Below are positions 36,271-43,907 of a stretch of 64,000 bases of DNA, in pieces (the stretch's first letter is position 1; each line of letters starts with the position of its first letter). A program made the translations under genes and the position numbers. Under the pieces are notes generated by a model, which saw nothing but the letters and a program-made list of their open reading frames with translations, searched no databases and was not told where the DNA came from. The stretch lies in contig CAWBKK010000004.1 in the NCBI GenBank assembly GCA_963789355.1, positions 186,001 to 250,000 on the forward strand, given 5' to 3'. The DNA comes from Gaiellasilicea sp963789355 (GTDB lineage: Bacteria > Actinomycetota > Thermoleophilia > Gaiellales > Gaiellaceae).

Positions 36271-36937
36271 CCTCTCGACCGCCGAGGCGCTGCTGCGGCT
36301 GCTGCTGGCCGCGGTTCTCGGCGGCGCGATCGGGCTCGAGCGGGAGCTGCGCGACCATGAGGCGGGCTTTCGCACGCATCTGCTCGTCTCGCTCGGCGCC
36401 TGCGTCTTCACGCTCGTCTCCGCCTACGCGTGGACGGACTGGACGTTCTCGACCGAGTCCGGCGTCGTCTTCGACCCGACGAGGATCGCGGCGCAGATCG
36501 TGACCGGAATCGGCTTCCTCGGCGCGGGCGCAATCATCGTCCGCGGCATCTCCGTCCGGGGGCTGACGACGGCGGCGACGCTCTGGGTCGTGGCCGCGAT
36601 CGGGATGGCCGCAGGAACCGGTTACTACGCCGTCGGCGTCGGCGCAGCCTTGCTCGTGCTGATCTCGCTCGGGCCGCTGAAGCTGATCTCGTCCCGCCTG
36701 GTCGCCCGGGTGCGGCCCGAGGAGGCTGAGCTCGCGATCCAGCTCGTGCCCGACGGCGACGGGACGCGGGTGCTGAGCGCGATCGAGGAGCTCGGCGGCC
36801 GGATCAGCCAGGTCGAGTTCGGGGACGAGCGCACGATCGACGTGACCCTGCGCGCCTCGCGCCGGGCCGAGTCGGCCCGCGTCGCGGAGGAGGTCAACAA
36901 GCTCGACGAGGTCGAGCGGGTGCAGTGGCGGCCCTGA
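36263..36937 (+). CDS. MgtC/SapB-family membrane protein
   Basis: A 224-residue protein with TTG start. The hydrophobic N-terminal domain has the MgtC signature: LLAAVLGGAIGLERELRDHE with the RExR-like motif, FRTHLLVSLGACVFTLVSAY and IAAQIVTGIGFLGAGAIIVR. The last 80 residues form a soluble ACT-like tail (IEELGGRISQVEFGDERTID). Members are linked to magnesium homeostasis and membrane potential, with the mechanism debated. It is translationally coupled between rph and rdgB. Confidence 0.9.
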   Translation: MPDLSTAEALLRLLLAAVLGGAIGLERELRDHEAGFRTHLLVSLGACVFTLVSAYAWTDWTFSTESGVVFDPTRIAAQIVTGIGFLGAGAIIVRGISVRGLTTAATLWVVAAIGMAAGTGYYAVGVGAALLVLISLGPLKLISSRLVARVRPEEAELAIQLVPDGDGTRVLSAIEELGGRISQVEFGDERTIDVTLRASRRAESARVAEEVNKLDEVERVQWRP

Positions 36938-37477
36938 GGGCGAGGCTCGCGTCTGGAAACCCGCACAAGCTCGAGGAGCTGCGGGCGGCCCTGCCCGGGT
37001 GGGAGCTCGAGCTGCTCGAGACCGACCGCGCCTACCCGCCCGAGGCCGGGTCGACGTACTTCGAGAACGCCCGCGCCAAGGCCGCCTTCGGGCGGGACGT
37101 GGGCGGCGGCTCGGGAGAGTGGACGCTCGGCGAGGACTCCGGGATCGAGGCGGCGGCGCTCGGCGGCCGCCCGGGAATCGCGTCGGCCCGCTGGGCCGAG
37201 GACGGCGTCGCGCAGTTGCTGCTCGAGCTCGGCGGGCTCGACGATCGCCGCGCCCGCTATGTCTGCGAGCTCGTCGCGATCGGGCCGGCTGGGGAGGAGC
37301 GCCGCGGCACCGGCGTCCTCGAGGGAACGATCGCGACCGAGCGGCGCGGCGACGAAGGCTTCGGCTACGACCCGATCTTCATCCCCGACGGCGAGACGCG
37401 GACGGTCGCCGAGCTCGGCAACGCGTGGAAGCGGCGGCAACTCCCACCGCGCCCGCGCCGCCGCCCTCATCGCCTAG
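36925..37477 (+). CDS. rdgB: RdgB/HAM1 non-canonical purine NTP pyrophosphatase (frameshift at C-terminus)
   Basis: The enzyme hydrolyses dITP, ITP and XTP to keep damaged purines out of nucleic acids. The family start LASGNPHKLEELR and the metal site LGEDSGIEAAALGGRPGI are clear, followed by GFGYDPIFIPDGETRTVAEL. One extra or missing base near 37435 disrupts the conserved C-terminus; shifting frame gives GNSHRARAAALIA and a stop at 37475-37477. The uncorrected frame runs to 37494 with an unrelated tail. GTG start at 36925, overlapping mgtC by 13 bases. Confidence 0.88.
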
Positions 37478-37490
37478 TAACAGACTGTTG

Positions 37491-38306
37491 CTAGGCCAGT
37501 CCGGCGATCTCCTCGTCGTCGCGGCGGGCGTACCACCAGTTCACCTCCGCGCCGAAGACGATCGCGTTCGCCATCACGTAGATCCAGACGAGCAGCAGCG
37601 CCGACGCGCCGAGGGCCTGGACCGCGATCACCTCGGTCGAGAAGCGGACGAAGAGCGGCAGCACCTGGAACGAGCCCTGCAGGAGCACCGCGGCGAGGGC
37701 GGCACCGGGCCAGACCTCGCGCAAGGTCAGGTGCGCATTCGTCAACCGTTCATAGGCAGCGACGAGGAAGATGAAGACCGCGAGCGTCGAGAGCAGGACG
37801 GAGAGCCCGTACGCGACGACGGTGTTGCCGACGAAGCCGGGGGCGAAGCGCTTGACGAGGTCGTAGCCGATCGAGCCGGTGACGAGCGCGATCGAGAGGA
37901 CCACGATCGAACCGGCCATGAACAGCGTCGCGAGGAACTTGCCGCGCAGGAACGAGCGGTTCGGTAGGCCGTAGACGATGTTGAACGCCGACTCGAGCAC
38001 GCTGAAGAGCGAGAGCGACGTCCAGAGCAAGAACGCGCCGCCGATGATCCCGAGCGTGGTCGCGTTCGACGTGATCGCCTCGACGACCCGGACGATGTCC
38101 GTGATCGACTGTGAGGGAAAGAGGTTCTGCAGCTCCCGGACGAGGTAGCTCGACTCCTCTGCCCGCCCGGTGAACCCGAGCAGCGCCAGCGCGATGAAGA
38201 TCAGCGAGACCGAGGAGAGCAGGCCGAAGTAGGCGATCATGGCCGCGAGGTGCGGGCCGCGATCGGCGAAGAACTTGGCAAGTGGTTGCGCGAACGGCCG
38301 TCTCAC
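37491..38306 (-). CDS. YihY/BrkB-family inner membrane protein
   Basis: A 271-residue polytopic protein of the YihY (formerly tRNA-processing RNase BN) family. It has about six membrane segments, including HLAAMIAYFGLLSSVSLIFI, LGIIGGAFLLWTSLSLFSVL, LFMAGSIVVLSIALVTGSIG and ALGASALLLVWIYVMANAIV, with the conserved YERLTNAHLTLREVWPGA loop and GAEVNWWYA end. Its function is not established for the family. The GTG at 38306 is preferred over longer upstream starts since a GATACT element lies 7 nt before it. Divergent from the small-GTPase-regulator-like gene by 22 bases. Confidence 0.85.
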   Translation of the reverse strand: MRRPFAQPLAKFFADRGPHLAAMIAYFGLLSSVSLIFIALALLGFTGRAEESSYLVRELQNLFPSQSITDIVRVVEAITSNATTLGIIGGAFLLWTSLSLFSVLESAFNIVYGLPNRSFLRGKFLATLFMAGSIVVLSIALVTGSIGYDLVKRFAPGFVGNTVVAYGLSVLLSTLAVFIFLVAAYERLTNAHLTLREVWPGAALAAVLLQGSFQVLPLFVRFSTEVIAVQALGASALLLVWIYVMANAIVFGAEVNWWYARRDDEEIAGLA

Positions 38307-38319
38307 GCGTGGGAGTATC
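38307..38319 (-). promoter_or_regulatory. Leaderless -10 promoter for the YihY-family gene
   Basis: On the minus strand GATACT (plus 38314-38319) is followed by 7 nt and the GTG at 38306. It shares bases with the plus-strand TATCGT element at 38316-38321, so the two divergent promoters overlap face to face. Confidence 0.4.
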
Positions 38320-38328
38320 GTCTGGCCC
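38316..38328 (+). promoter_or_regulatory. Leaderless -10 promoter for the roadblock-like gene
   Basis: TATCGT (38316-38321) is followed by 7 nt and the GTG at 38329. The element supports this start and overlaps the opposite promoter. Confidence 0.45.
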
Positions 38329-38697
38329 GTGGATGCCGCGTCCGCTCTCGCCGACCTGACGGAGATCTGCTCGCAGGTCGACGCCGCCGTCGTCCTCGAC
38401 GCGGAGGGTGCAGTGCAGGCGTCGACGATCGCCGGAGCGCCCGACACCGAGCGGCTTGCTCGGACCGGACTCGCGCTCCTCGAGACCGCGACGTCGCGCT
38501 TCGCCAACGGCGCCCGCTCCGTCACGCAGCTCGAGGCGGCGCTGCGCGAGGGCAGCATCTTCGTCGCGCGAGCAGACGGCCTCGCGATCGTGGCGCGAAC
38601 GAGCGCACAGCCCTCATCCGGGCTCGTCCTCTACGACCTCCGGACCTGCCTGCGCGCGGTCGCCGAGGAGACCGAGCTGGAGCCGGCGGATGCGTAG
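38329..38697 (+). CDS. Roadblock/LC7-like small protein, 122 aa
   Basis: A 122-residue soluble alpha/beta protein: an N-terminal helix (ALADLTEICSQVDAAVVLDA), strands AAVVLDAEGAVQAST and SIFVARADGLAIVARTS, and a helix at LARTGLALLETATSRF. The order helix-strand-strand-helix-strands resembles roadblock/LC7 proteins, which act with small GTPases, but similarity is weak and no GTPase gene is adjacent. Start GTG chosen from the TATCGT element 7 nt upstream; a longer in-frame start at 38239 would run through the divergent gene. The next small gene overlaps by eight bases. Confidence 0.55.
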   Translation: MDAASALADLTEICSQVDAAVVLDAEGAVQASTIAGAPDTERLARTGLALLETATSRFANGARSVTQLEAALREGSIFVARADGLAIVARTSAQPSSGLVLYDLRTCLRAVAEETELEPADA

Positions 38698-38866
38698 GCT
38701 GCTCGGCCTCGCCGTGCTCGTCGGGGGGCCGCTCTACCTCAGGCGCCGGCGAGACGCGGGCAGGGAATGCGTGCAGCTGCACTTCGACGACGGCTCCGCC
38801 GTCACGCTCGCCGACGATGCGCCCGAGGCCGCGCGGCTGCTCTCGCTCGCCCGCCAGGCGCTCTAG
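38690..38866 (+). CDS. Small hypothetical protein, 58 aa
   Basis: A 58-residue frame beginning MRRLLGLAVLVGGPLYLRRR, a short hydrophobic N-terminus with a basic stop-transfer patch, then a soluble acidic part (VQLHFDDGSAVTLADDAPEA). It could be a membrane-tethered partner of the roadblock-like protein upstream, with which it overlaps by eight bases. pyrE begins on the last base of its stop (TAGTG). No family is recognised; the coupling on both sides supports it. Confidence 0.5.
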   Translation: MRRLLGLAVLVGGPLYLRRRRDAGRECVQLHFDDGSAVTLADDAPEAARLLSLARQAL

Positions 38867-39417
38867 TGGACGAGCTCGGGGTCAAGCTGCGCGAGCACGC
38901 GCTCCTCGAGGGTGACTTCCTGCTCCGCTCCGGGCGCCGGTCGAGCTACTACCTGGACAAGTACCGCTTCGAGACGCGGCCGGAGCTGCTCGGCCCGCTC
39001 GGTGAGCGGCTTGCGGCAGCCGCCCGCGAGCACGAGCCCGACGCGGTCCGCCTCGCCGGCCCTGCGCTCGGGGCGGTCGCGCTCGCGGCGTCGGCGTCGC
39101 TTGCGTCCGGGCTTCCGTTCGTGATCGTCCGCGACGCCGCGAAGGAGTACGGCACGGCGAATCGGCTCGAGGGGCCGTTCGAGCCGGGCGAGATCGTCTG
39201 CCTGATCGAGGACGTCGTCACCTCCGGCGGCGCTCTCGCCGAGTCCGTCGCCGCGCTGCGGGACGCCGGGCTGGTCGTCCGTAACGCGATCTGCGTCGTC
39301 GACCGCGAGGAGGGAGGGGCGGACGCGCTGGCCCGTCTCGGCGTCCGCCTGCGCTCCCTCTACCGGGCAGGGGACCTGCTGCCGGACCCCGGCAGCGCTG
39401 AAAATCCGCATGGTTGA
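38866..39417 (+). CDS. pyrE: Orotate phosphoribosyltransferase
   Basis: A 183-residue enzyme making orotidine 5'-phosphate from orotate and PRPP. The N-terminal LLEGDFLLRSGRRSSYYLDK is the family hallmark. The PRPP-binding loop is CLIEDVVTSGGALAESVAAL, and the flexible loop is RDAAKEYGTANRLEGPFEPG. The GTG start overlaps the preceding stop by one base. pyrF is encoded 2 kb downstream, separated by HU and an exonuclease gene. Confidence 0.95.
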   Translation: MDELGVKLREHALLEGDFLLRSGRRSSYYLDKYRFETRPELLGPLGERLAAAAREHEPDAVRLAGPALGAVALAASASLASGLPFVIVRDAAKEYGTANRLEGPFEPGEIVCLIEDVVTSGGALAESVAALRDAGLVVRNAICVVDREEGGADALARLGVRLRSLYRAGDLLPDPGSAENPHG

Positions 39418-39430
39418 GCCACGCCAACCG

Positions 39431-39459
39431 TTGAGGCAGTCCGAGCATGGTGTTAGGGT
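39431..39459 (+). promoter_or_regulatory. Promoter of the HU gene
   Basis: TTGAGG (39431-39436), a 17-bp spacer and TAGGGT (39454-39459). The transcript would start about 39466 and carry a 35-nt leader with an AAGGAG ribosome-binding site at 39491-39496, unlike the leaderless genes nearby. Confidence 0.5.
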
Positions 39460-39502
39460 TCCCGCGGATTTCCGTACGCCCCACGAACAGAAGGAGTCGC
39501 AA

Positions 39503-39784
39503 GTGACAAAGCAGGAGTTCGTTGACGCGGTTGCGTCCAGAGCGAATCTCTCCCGCCGCGACGCCGGCGCCGCGGTCGACGCGGTTCTCGACACGGTGAC
39601 CGACGCGCTGAAGAAGCGCGACACGATCACCTTCACCGGCTTCGGCAAGTTCTCGACGAGCGATCGCGCTGCGCGCGAGGGCGTCAATCCCCGCAATCCG
39701 AGCCAGAAGGTGCAGATCCCGGCGGCGACCGTGCCGAAGTTCTCGGCCGGGAGCCAGCTGAAGGCAGCGGTCAAGGGCGGCTAG
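39503..39784 (+). CDS. hup: HU-family DNA-binding protein
   Basis: A 93-residue histone-like protein. It starts MTKQEFVDAVASRANLSRRD, then AVLDTVTDALKKRDTITFTG, GFGKFSTSDRAAREGVNPRN and IPAATVPKFSAGSQLKAAVK, colinear with HU throughout, including the DNA-contacting beta-arm with its NPRNPSQK tip. It bends and compacts DNA. GTG start with a good Shine-Dalgarno 7 nt upstream. A strong terminator follows, so it is a single-gene unit. Confidence 0.95.
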   Translation: MTKQEFVDAVASRANLSRRDAGAAVDAVLDTVTDALKKRDTITFTGFGKFSTSDRAAREGVNPRNPSQKVQIPAATVPKFSAGSQLKAAVKGG

Positions 39785-39806
39785 CGAAACCGCAAGACCG
39801 GACGTC

Positions 39807-39841
39807 GAGAAGGCCGCGCAGGCGTCGCGGCCTTCTCTTTG
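39807..39841 (+). terminator. Intrinsic terminator after hup
   Basis: A perfect 12-bp stem, GAGAAGGCCGCG (39807-39818) and CGCGGCCTTCTC (39826-39837), with a 7-nt loop, followed by a short T run (TTTG). This is the clearest terminator in the window. Confidence 0.85.
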
Positions 39842-39850
39842 CCGTTGCGG

Positions 39851-39866
39851 GCGAACATATGTTCGC
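39851..39866. promoter_or_regulatory. LexA-binding SOS box
   Basis: GCGAACATATGTTCGC is a perfect 16-bp palindrome containing CGAACATATGTTCG, which fits the Gram-positive/actinobacterial SOS box CGAAC-N4-GTTCG. It ends one base before the TACGCT -10 element of the exonuclease gene, so bound LexA would occlude the promoter. Confidence 0.85.
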
Positions 39867-39867
39867 C

Positions 39868-39879
39868 TACGCTCCTGGG
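39868..39879 (+). promoter_or_regulatory. Leaderless -10 promoter of the SOS-controlled exonuclease gene
   Basis: TACGCT (39868-39873) plus 6 nt reaches the ATG at 39880. The SOS box lies immediately upstream. This fixes the start at 39880, since the in-frame ATG at 39859 is inside the operator. Confidence 0.65.
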
Positions 39880-41511
39880 ATGCAGCTCTCCTTCGACGCG
39901 GCCGACCGGCTCGTGGAGCTCGTCGAGGCCCGGCACGGCCCGGTGCCGGCCGAGGACGCGGCCCGCTCGCTCTACGCGCTGCGCCACGTTCCCGCAGGCC
40001 TCGCGCGCTCGCTCCTCGCCGACGTCGTCGAGGGCGATGCACGGCTCGCGTGGCGCGGCGGCAGCGTCGGGCTCGCCGCACCTGCCGGCGTCGCGCTCGC
40101 GCTCGAGGATGCCACCTACGTCGTCTTCGACCTCGAGACGACCGGCCTCTCACCCGGCACGTCCGCGATCTGCGAGATCGGCGCGGTGCGAGTGCGCGGG
40201 CTCGAGCTGGCGGAGCGCTTCGAGACGCTCGTCAATCCACGCCGTCCGCTGCCGGCGCCGATCGCGGCGCTGACCGGGATCGACCCCCGCGCGCTGCGGG
40301 GAGCGCCGGCGGTGGAGCTCGCCGTCAGGCGCTTCCTCGAGTTCGCCGGCGATGCGGTGCTCGTCGCTCACAACGCCCGCTTCGACCTGGGCTTCCTCGA
40401 CCGCGAGGTCGAGCGCCTGACCGGCCGGCGGGTGGCGGCGCCCGTCGTCGACACCGTCTGGCTCGCGAGACGGCTGCTCGAGGGGCGGCAGAAGCGCGTC
40501 GGCCTCGCCTCGCTCGCCCACTTCTTCGGGACGGCGACGCGACCGTGCCACCGCGCGCTCGCCGACTCGGAGGCGACGGCGGAGATCCTGCTCGCGCTGA
40601 TCGGCCTGGCGCAGGAGCGCGGCGCCGAGACGGTGGCGCAGCTCGTCGACCTTTCCGCGCCGCGCGCGCGCCGACTCGCCGGCAAGCGCTCGCTCGTTGC
40701 GGGCGCGCCGCCGCGGCCCGGCGTCTATCTCTTTCGCGACAGAAACGAGCAGGTGCTCTACGTCGGCCGCGCCCGCGACCTTCGGGCGCGGCTGCGCTCG
40801 TACTTCCGCACGGAGCGGCAGCGGCCCGCGGTCGAGGCGGCGCTCGGCGCGCTGGAGCGAGTCGAGTGGCGCGTGCTCGGCTCGGAGCTCGAGGCGGGGC
40901 TCGAGGAGCTGCGGCTGCTGCGCGAGCTGCGGCCGCCCGCGAACGCCCGCAGCGCGCGTCCCGACCGCTACGTCTACCTGCGCCGCCGCGGCGCCGGCTG
41001 GTGCGTGACCGACACGCCGGGGCCGCACGGACCGCTCAAGAGCCGGCGGCGCGCCCAGGTCGCGGCCCGGGCGCTCGGCGACTGGGACGGAGAGCCGGCG
41101 GCCGCCCTGCCGGCGCTGCGCTCGAGGCTGAAGCGACTGTCGACCGAGCTCAGGTTCGAGGACGCTGCGCGGCTGCGTGACCGGATCGCCGCGCTCGAGG
41201 ACGTCGCCGCGTCGCTCGCCGAGCTCGACCGGCTGCGCTCGCTCGAGCTCTGCCTCCTCGTGCCGGCCGCGGAGGACGGCTTCCAGCGCATGTATCTGGT
41301 TGCCGGCGGTCGCGTCGCGGCCGCGCGGACGCTGCTCCCCGGCGACGCCGGCCGAGCAGAGGCCGAGGCGGGCCTCGCCATCGCCGCGCGCGCCGAGCCG
41401 TCGCTCGGTCCGGGCGACGCGGACGAGCTGCTCCTGATCGGCTCGTTCCTGCGCCGGCCGCCGCCGGAGCTGCGCGTACTGCCTCTGGCAGACATGCGTC
41501 GCGCTGCCTAA
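39880..41511 (+). CDS. DEDD exonuclease (DnaQ-like) fused to UvrC-type GIY-YIG nuclease
   Basis: A 543-residue two-nuclease protein. Residues about 70-240 form a DnaQ-like 3'-5' exonuclease: VVFDLETTGLSPGTSAICEI (motif I), VLVAHNARFDLGFLDREVER (motif II) and CHRALADSEATAEILLAL (motif III). Residues about 265-350 form a GIY-YIG domain (GVYLFRDRNEQVLYVGRARD, RARLRSYF). A UvrB-binding-like helical segment (LSTELRFEDAARLRDRIAAL) and a C-terminal domain follow. Homologous fusions (Cho-like) are known in actinobacteria and are thought to act in excision repair. The SOS box directly upstream supports a DNA-damage role. Confidence 0.9.
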   Translation: MQLSFDAADRLVELVEARHGPVPAEDAARSLYALRHVPAGLARSLLADVVEGDARLAWRGGSVGLAAPAGVALALEDATYVVFDLETTGLSPGTSAICEIGAVRVRGLELAERFETLVNPRRPLPAPIAALTGIDPRALRGAPAVELAVRRFLEFAGDAVLVAHNARFDLGFLDREVERLTGRRVAAPVVDTVWLARRLLEGRQKRVGLASLAHFFGTATRPCHRALADSEATAEILLALIGLAQERGAETVAQLVDLSAPRARRLAGKRSLVAGAPPRPGVYLFRDRNEQVLYVGRARDLRARLRSYFRTERQRPAVEAALGALERVEWRVLGSELEAGLEELRLLRELRPPANARSARPDRYVYLRRRGAGWCVTDTPGPHGPLKSRRRAQVAARALGDWDGEPAAALPALRSRLKRLSTELRFEDAARLRDRIAALEDVAASLAELDRLRSLELCLLVPAAEDGFQRMYLVAGGRVAAARTLLPGDAGRAEAEAGLAIAARAEPSLGPGDADELLLIGSFLRRPPPELRVLPLADMRRAA

Positions 41512-41520
41512 CCTCTGCCC
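41509..41520 (+). promoter_or_regulatory. Leaderless -10 promoter for pyrF
   Basis: TAACCT (41509-41514) overlaps the stop codon of the exonuclease gene and is followed by 6 nt and the ATG at 41521. Confidence 0.5.
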
Positions 41521-42429
41521 ATGGCCTCGATCGCCACTGCGACCTTCGCCGACCGGCTCGCGGACGCCGTCGAGCGCAAGCGCAGCCAGCTCGTCGTCGG
41601 GCTCGATCCGCGTCTCGACCTGCTCCCTGTGGAGCTGCGCGGCGACGCCGTGCTCGGCCGCGCCGAGGCCGCGAACGCGTACAGCCGCTTTTGCTGCGGG
41701 ATCGTCGACGCCGTCGCTCCCTATGCGGTCGCGGTCAAGCCGCAGATCGCGTTCTTCGAGGCGCTCGGCGGCGACGGGATCGGCGCGTTCGAGCGCGTCT
41801 GCGCCTACGCACGCTCCGCCGGCTTGCTCGTGATCGTCGACGGCAAGCGCGGCGACATCGGCTCCACCGCCCGCGCGTACGCGAGCGCGTATCTCGAGCC
41901 GCACGACGAGCAGGAGCCGCTCGCCGACGCCCTCACGGTCAACACCTATCTCGGCGGCGACTCGGTCGAGCCGTTCCTGCAGGCGTGCCGCCTGCACGGA
42001 GCGGGCATCTTCTGCCTCGTGCGCACCTCCAACTCCGGCGCCGGCGATGTCCAGGAGCTGACGCTCTCCGACGGGCGGCGCGTCTGGCAGCACGTCGCGG
42101 CCCTCGTCGGCGAGTGGGGCGCGGACCTGACCGGCGAGCGGGGCCTGTCGAGCGTCGGCGCCGTCGTCGGCGCGACGGTCCCGCGTGCGGTCGCGGAGGC
42201 GAGGAAGCTGCTTCCGCGCGCCGTCCTGCTCCTTCCCGGCGTCGGCGCACAGGGCGCGAGCGCGGCCGATGTCGCCCGGGCGTTCACGAGCGGGCCGGCC
42301 AGCGCCCTCGTGACGGCGTCCCGGTCGGTGATCTTCGCCTATCGCGGCAGCACCGAGGACTGGCGCGGGGCGGCCGGGGCCGAGGCAGCCCGGCTCCGGG
42401 CCGAGGTCTGGTCGGTCTCGGGCTGGTGA
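41521..42429 (+). CDS. pyrF: Orotidine 5'-phosphate decarboxylase (longer, type 2 form)
   Basis: A 302-residue decarboxylase that makes UMP. The catalytic charged network lies in VIVDGKRGDIGSTARAYA (Asp107, Lys109, Asp112), the pattern of the longer actinobacterial type 2 enzyme. Other family segments are LVVGLDPRLDLLP, AVKPQIAFFEALG, LTVNTYLGGDSVEPFL and LLLPGVGAQGAS. With pyrE 2 kb upstream it completes the last two steps of pyrimidine synthesis. The LysM gene starts on the last base of its stop (TGATG). Confidence 0.95.
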   Translation: MASIATATFADRLADAVERKRSQLVVGLDPRLDLLPVELRGDAVLGRAEAANAYSRFCCGIVDAVAPYAVAVKPQIAFFEALGGDGIGAFERVCAYARSAGLLVIVDGKRGDIGSTARAYASAYLEPHDEQEPLADALTVNTYLGGDSVEPFLQACRLHGAGIFCLVRTSNSGAGDVQELTLSDGRRVWQHVAALVGEWGADLTGERGLSSVGAVVGATVPRAVAEARKLLPRAVLLLPGVGAQGASAADVARAFTSGPASALVTASRSVIFAYRGSTEDWRGAAGAEAARLRAEVWSVSGW

Positions 42430-42773
42430 TGAAGGGCAAGGCCCGGCTCGCGCGGTTCGTCGCTCCTGCCGCCTTTCTGGCCGCGGCCACGATCGCGATC
42501 CTGCTCGTGCGCTCCGGCCTGGAGAACGGGGACGCAACGACGCCGGCCACCACCGGCGTGACCACGACTGCCCCCTCCCCGACCCAACCCGGGACGACCG
42601 GCTCGACCACGACGACGAGCACCGTCGGCGCGGAGTTCTACGAGATCCAGTCGGGCGACACGCTCGCCGTGATCGCAGACCAGCACGACACGACCGTGGA
42701 GCAGCTGCTCGTGCTCAACCCGGAGGTCGATCCGGTGGCGCTGACGGTCGGACAGCGGATCCGCGTCAAGTAA
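42429..42773 (+). CDS. Membrane-anchored LysM-domain protein
   Basis: A 114-residue protein with an N-terminal membrane anchor (FVAPAAFLAAATIAILLVRS), a long Thr/Pro/Gly linker rich in threonine, and one C-terminal LysM domain (YEIQSGDTLAVIADQHDTTV, QLLVLNPEVDP, TVGQRIRVK). LysM binds peptidoglycan N-acetylglucosamine. Its neighbour downstream is a D,D-carboxypeptidase, which fits a cell-wall role. It is translationally coupled to pyrF. Confidence 0.9.
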   Translation: MKGKARLARFVAPAAFLAAATIAILLVRSGLENGDATTPATTGVTTTAPSPTQPGTTGSTTTTSTVGAEFYEIQSGDTLAVIADQHDTTVEQLLVLNPEVDPVALTVGQRIRVK

Positions 42774-42784
42774 CCTGCCGCCGC
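42771..42784 (+). promoter_or_regulatory. Leaderless -10 promoter for the D,D-carboxypeptidase gene
   Basis: TAACCT (42771-42776), including the stop codon of the LysM gene, is followed by 8 nt and GTG 42785. Confidence 0.45.
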
Positions 42785-43907
42785 GTGAGACGGCTTGCTC
42801 TCCTGTCTGCGATCGCCGCGACGCTCGCTCTTCGCCGTCGTCGCGGCCGCCGCACCACCAGCCGTCGACGCGGAGGCATACCTCGTCCAGAACTCCGGGA
42901 CCGGGGAGGTGCTGGCCGCGCAGGACGAGCGCGAGCGCCTGCCGATGGCGTCGATCACGAAGCTGATGACGGCGATCGTCGCGCTCGAGCATGCCTCGCT
43001 CGACGACGTCGCGACCATTTCCCGTCGCAGCGCGTCGATCGGCGAGTCGACGATCAACCTCGTCCCCGGCGAGCGAGTGACGTTGCGGGATCTGCTCCGC
43101 GCCGCGCTGATCCAGAGCGCCAACGACGCCGCGAACGCGATCGCGGCATTCGTCGGGCGCGGCTCGGTCGGCCGTTTCGTCGACCTGATGAACGTCCGTG
43201 CCCGCCAGCTCGGCCTCGCGGACACCCACTTCGCGAACCCGGACGGCCTCGATGCGCCCGGCCACTACTCGAGCGCCGGCGACGTGACGAAGCTCGCCCG
43301 GGTGGCGATGAACAAGCCGTTCATCCGCGAGACCGTTCGGCTCGTGACCGCACCCGCCGCCGGCCGGCAGCTGCGCTCGTGGAACGACCTGCTCTCGAGC
43401 TTCCCGAACCTGATCGGGGTGAAGACGGGGCACACCAACGGCGCCGGCTGGTCGCAGGTCGCGGCCGCGCGGGGCGGCGGCGTCACCATCTACGCGACCA
43501 TCCTCGGCGGCGAGACGCGCGAGGGGCGCAACGCCGACCTCTCGCGGCTGCTCGTCTGGGGGCTCTCGCGCTACCGGACCGTGTGGGCGATCGACGGCAA
43601 GCGCGTCTACGGCACCGCGCGAGCCGCCTACGGCCGGGATCCGGTGCGGCTCGTGGCCGCCAAGCCGGCGCTGCGGGTGATCCACGTCGAGCGGCCCTTG
43701 CTCGAACGCGTCGTCGTTCCCGTCGAGGTCGCCCTGCCGGTCCGCAAGGGCCAGCGCCTCGGCGAGGTCCAGATCGTCGATCGCGGCAAGGTGATCGCGA
43801 CCTCGCCGCTCGTCGCCGCCAGCGCGGTCGAGAAGCCGGGCGCGCTCGGACGCGTACGCTTCTATGCCGGCCGGACGCTCGACCACCTAGGGGGACTATT
43901 CGGATGA
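42785..43907 (+). CDS. D-alanyl-D-alanine carboxypeptidase, S11 family (frameshift in signal peptide)
   Basis: A penicillin-binding-protein-type carboxypeptidase. The signal peptide starts in one frame (MRRLALLSAIAATLAL from GTG 42785) and continues in another from about 42828 (FAVVAAAAPPAVDAEAYLVQ), so one indel lies inside it. The mature enzyme has the three active-site boxes: SITK (PMASITKLMTAIVA), SAN (LIQSANDAANAIA) and KTG (GVKTGHTNGAGWS). A C-terminal beta domain follows (PLLERVVVPVEVALPVRKGQ). It trims D-Ala from peptidoglycan stem peptides. The kinase gene overlaps the stop by four bases. Confidence 0.9.

Noticed and set aside
38239..38328. Longer start for the roadblock-like protein at 38239
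   Set aside because: It would overlap the divergent YihY-family gene and both promoters; GTG 38329 follows a -10 element.
39859..39879. ATG at 39859 as the start of the exonuclease gene
   Set aside because: It lies inside the LexA palindrome and upstream of the -10 element; ATG 39880 is 6 nt after the -10.
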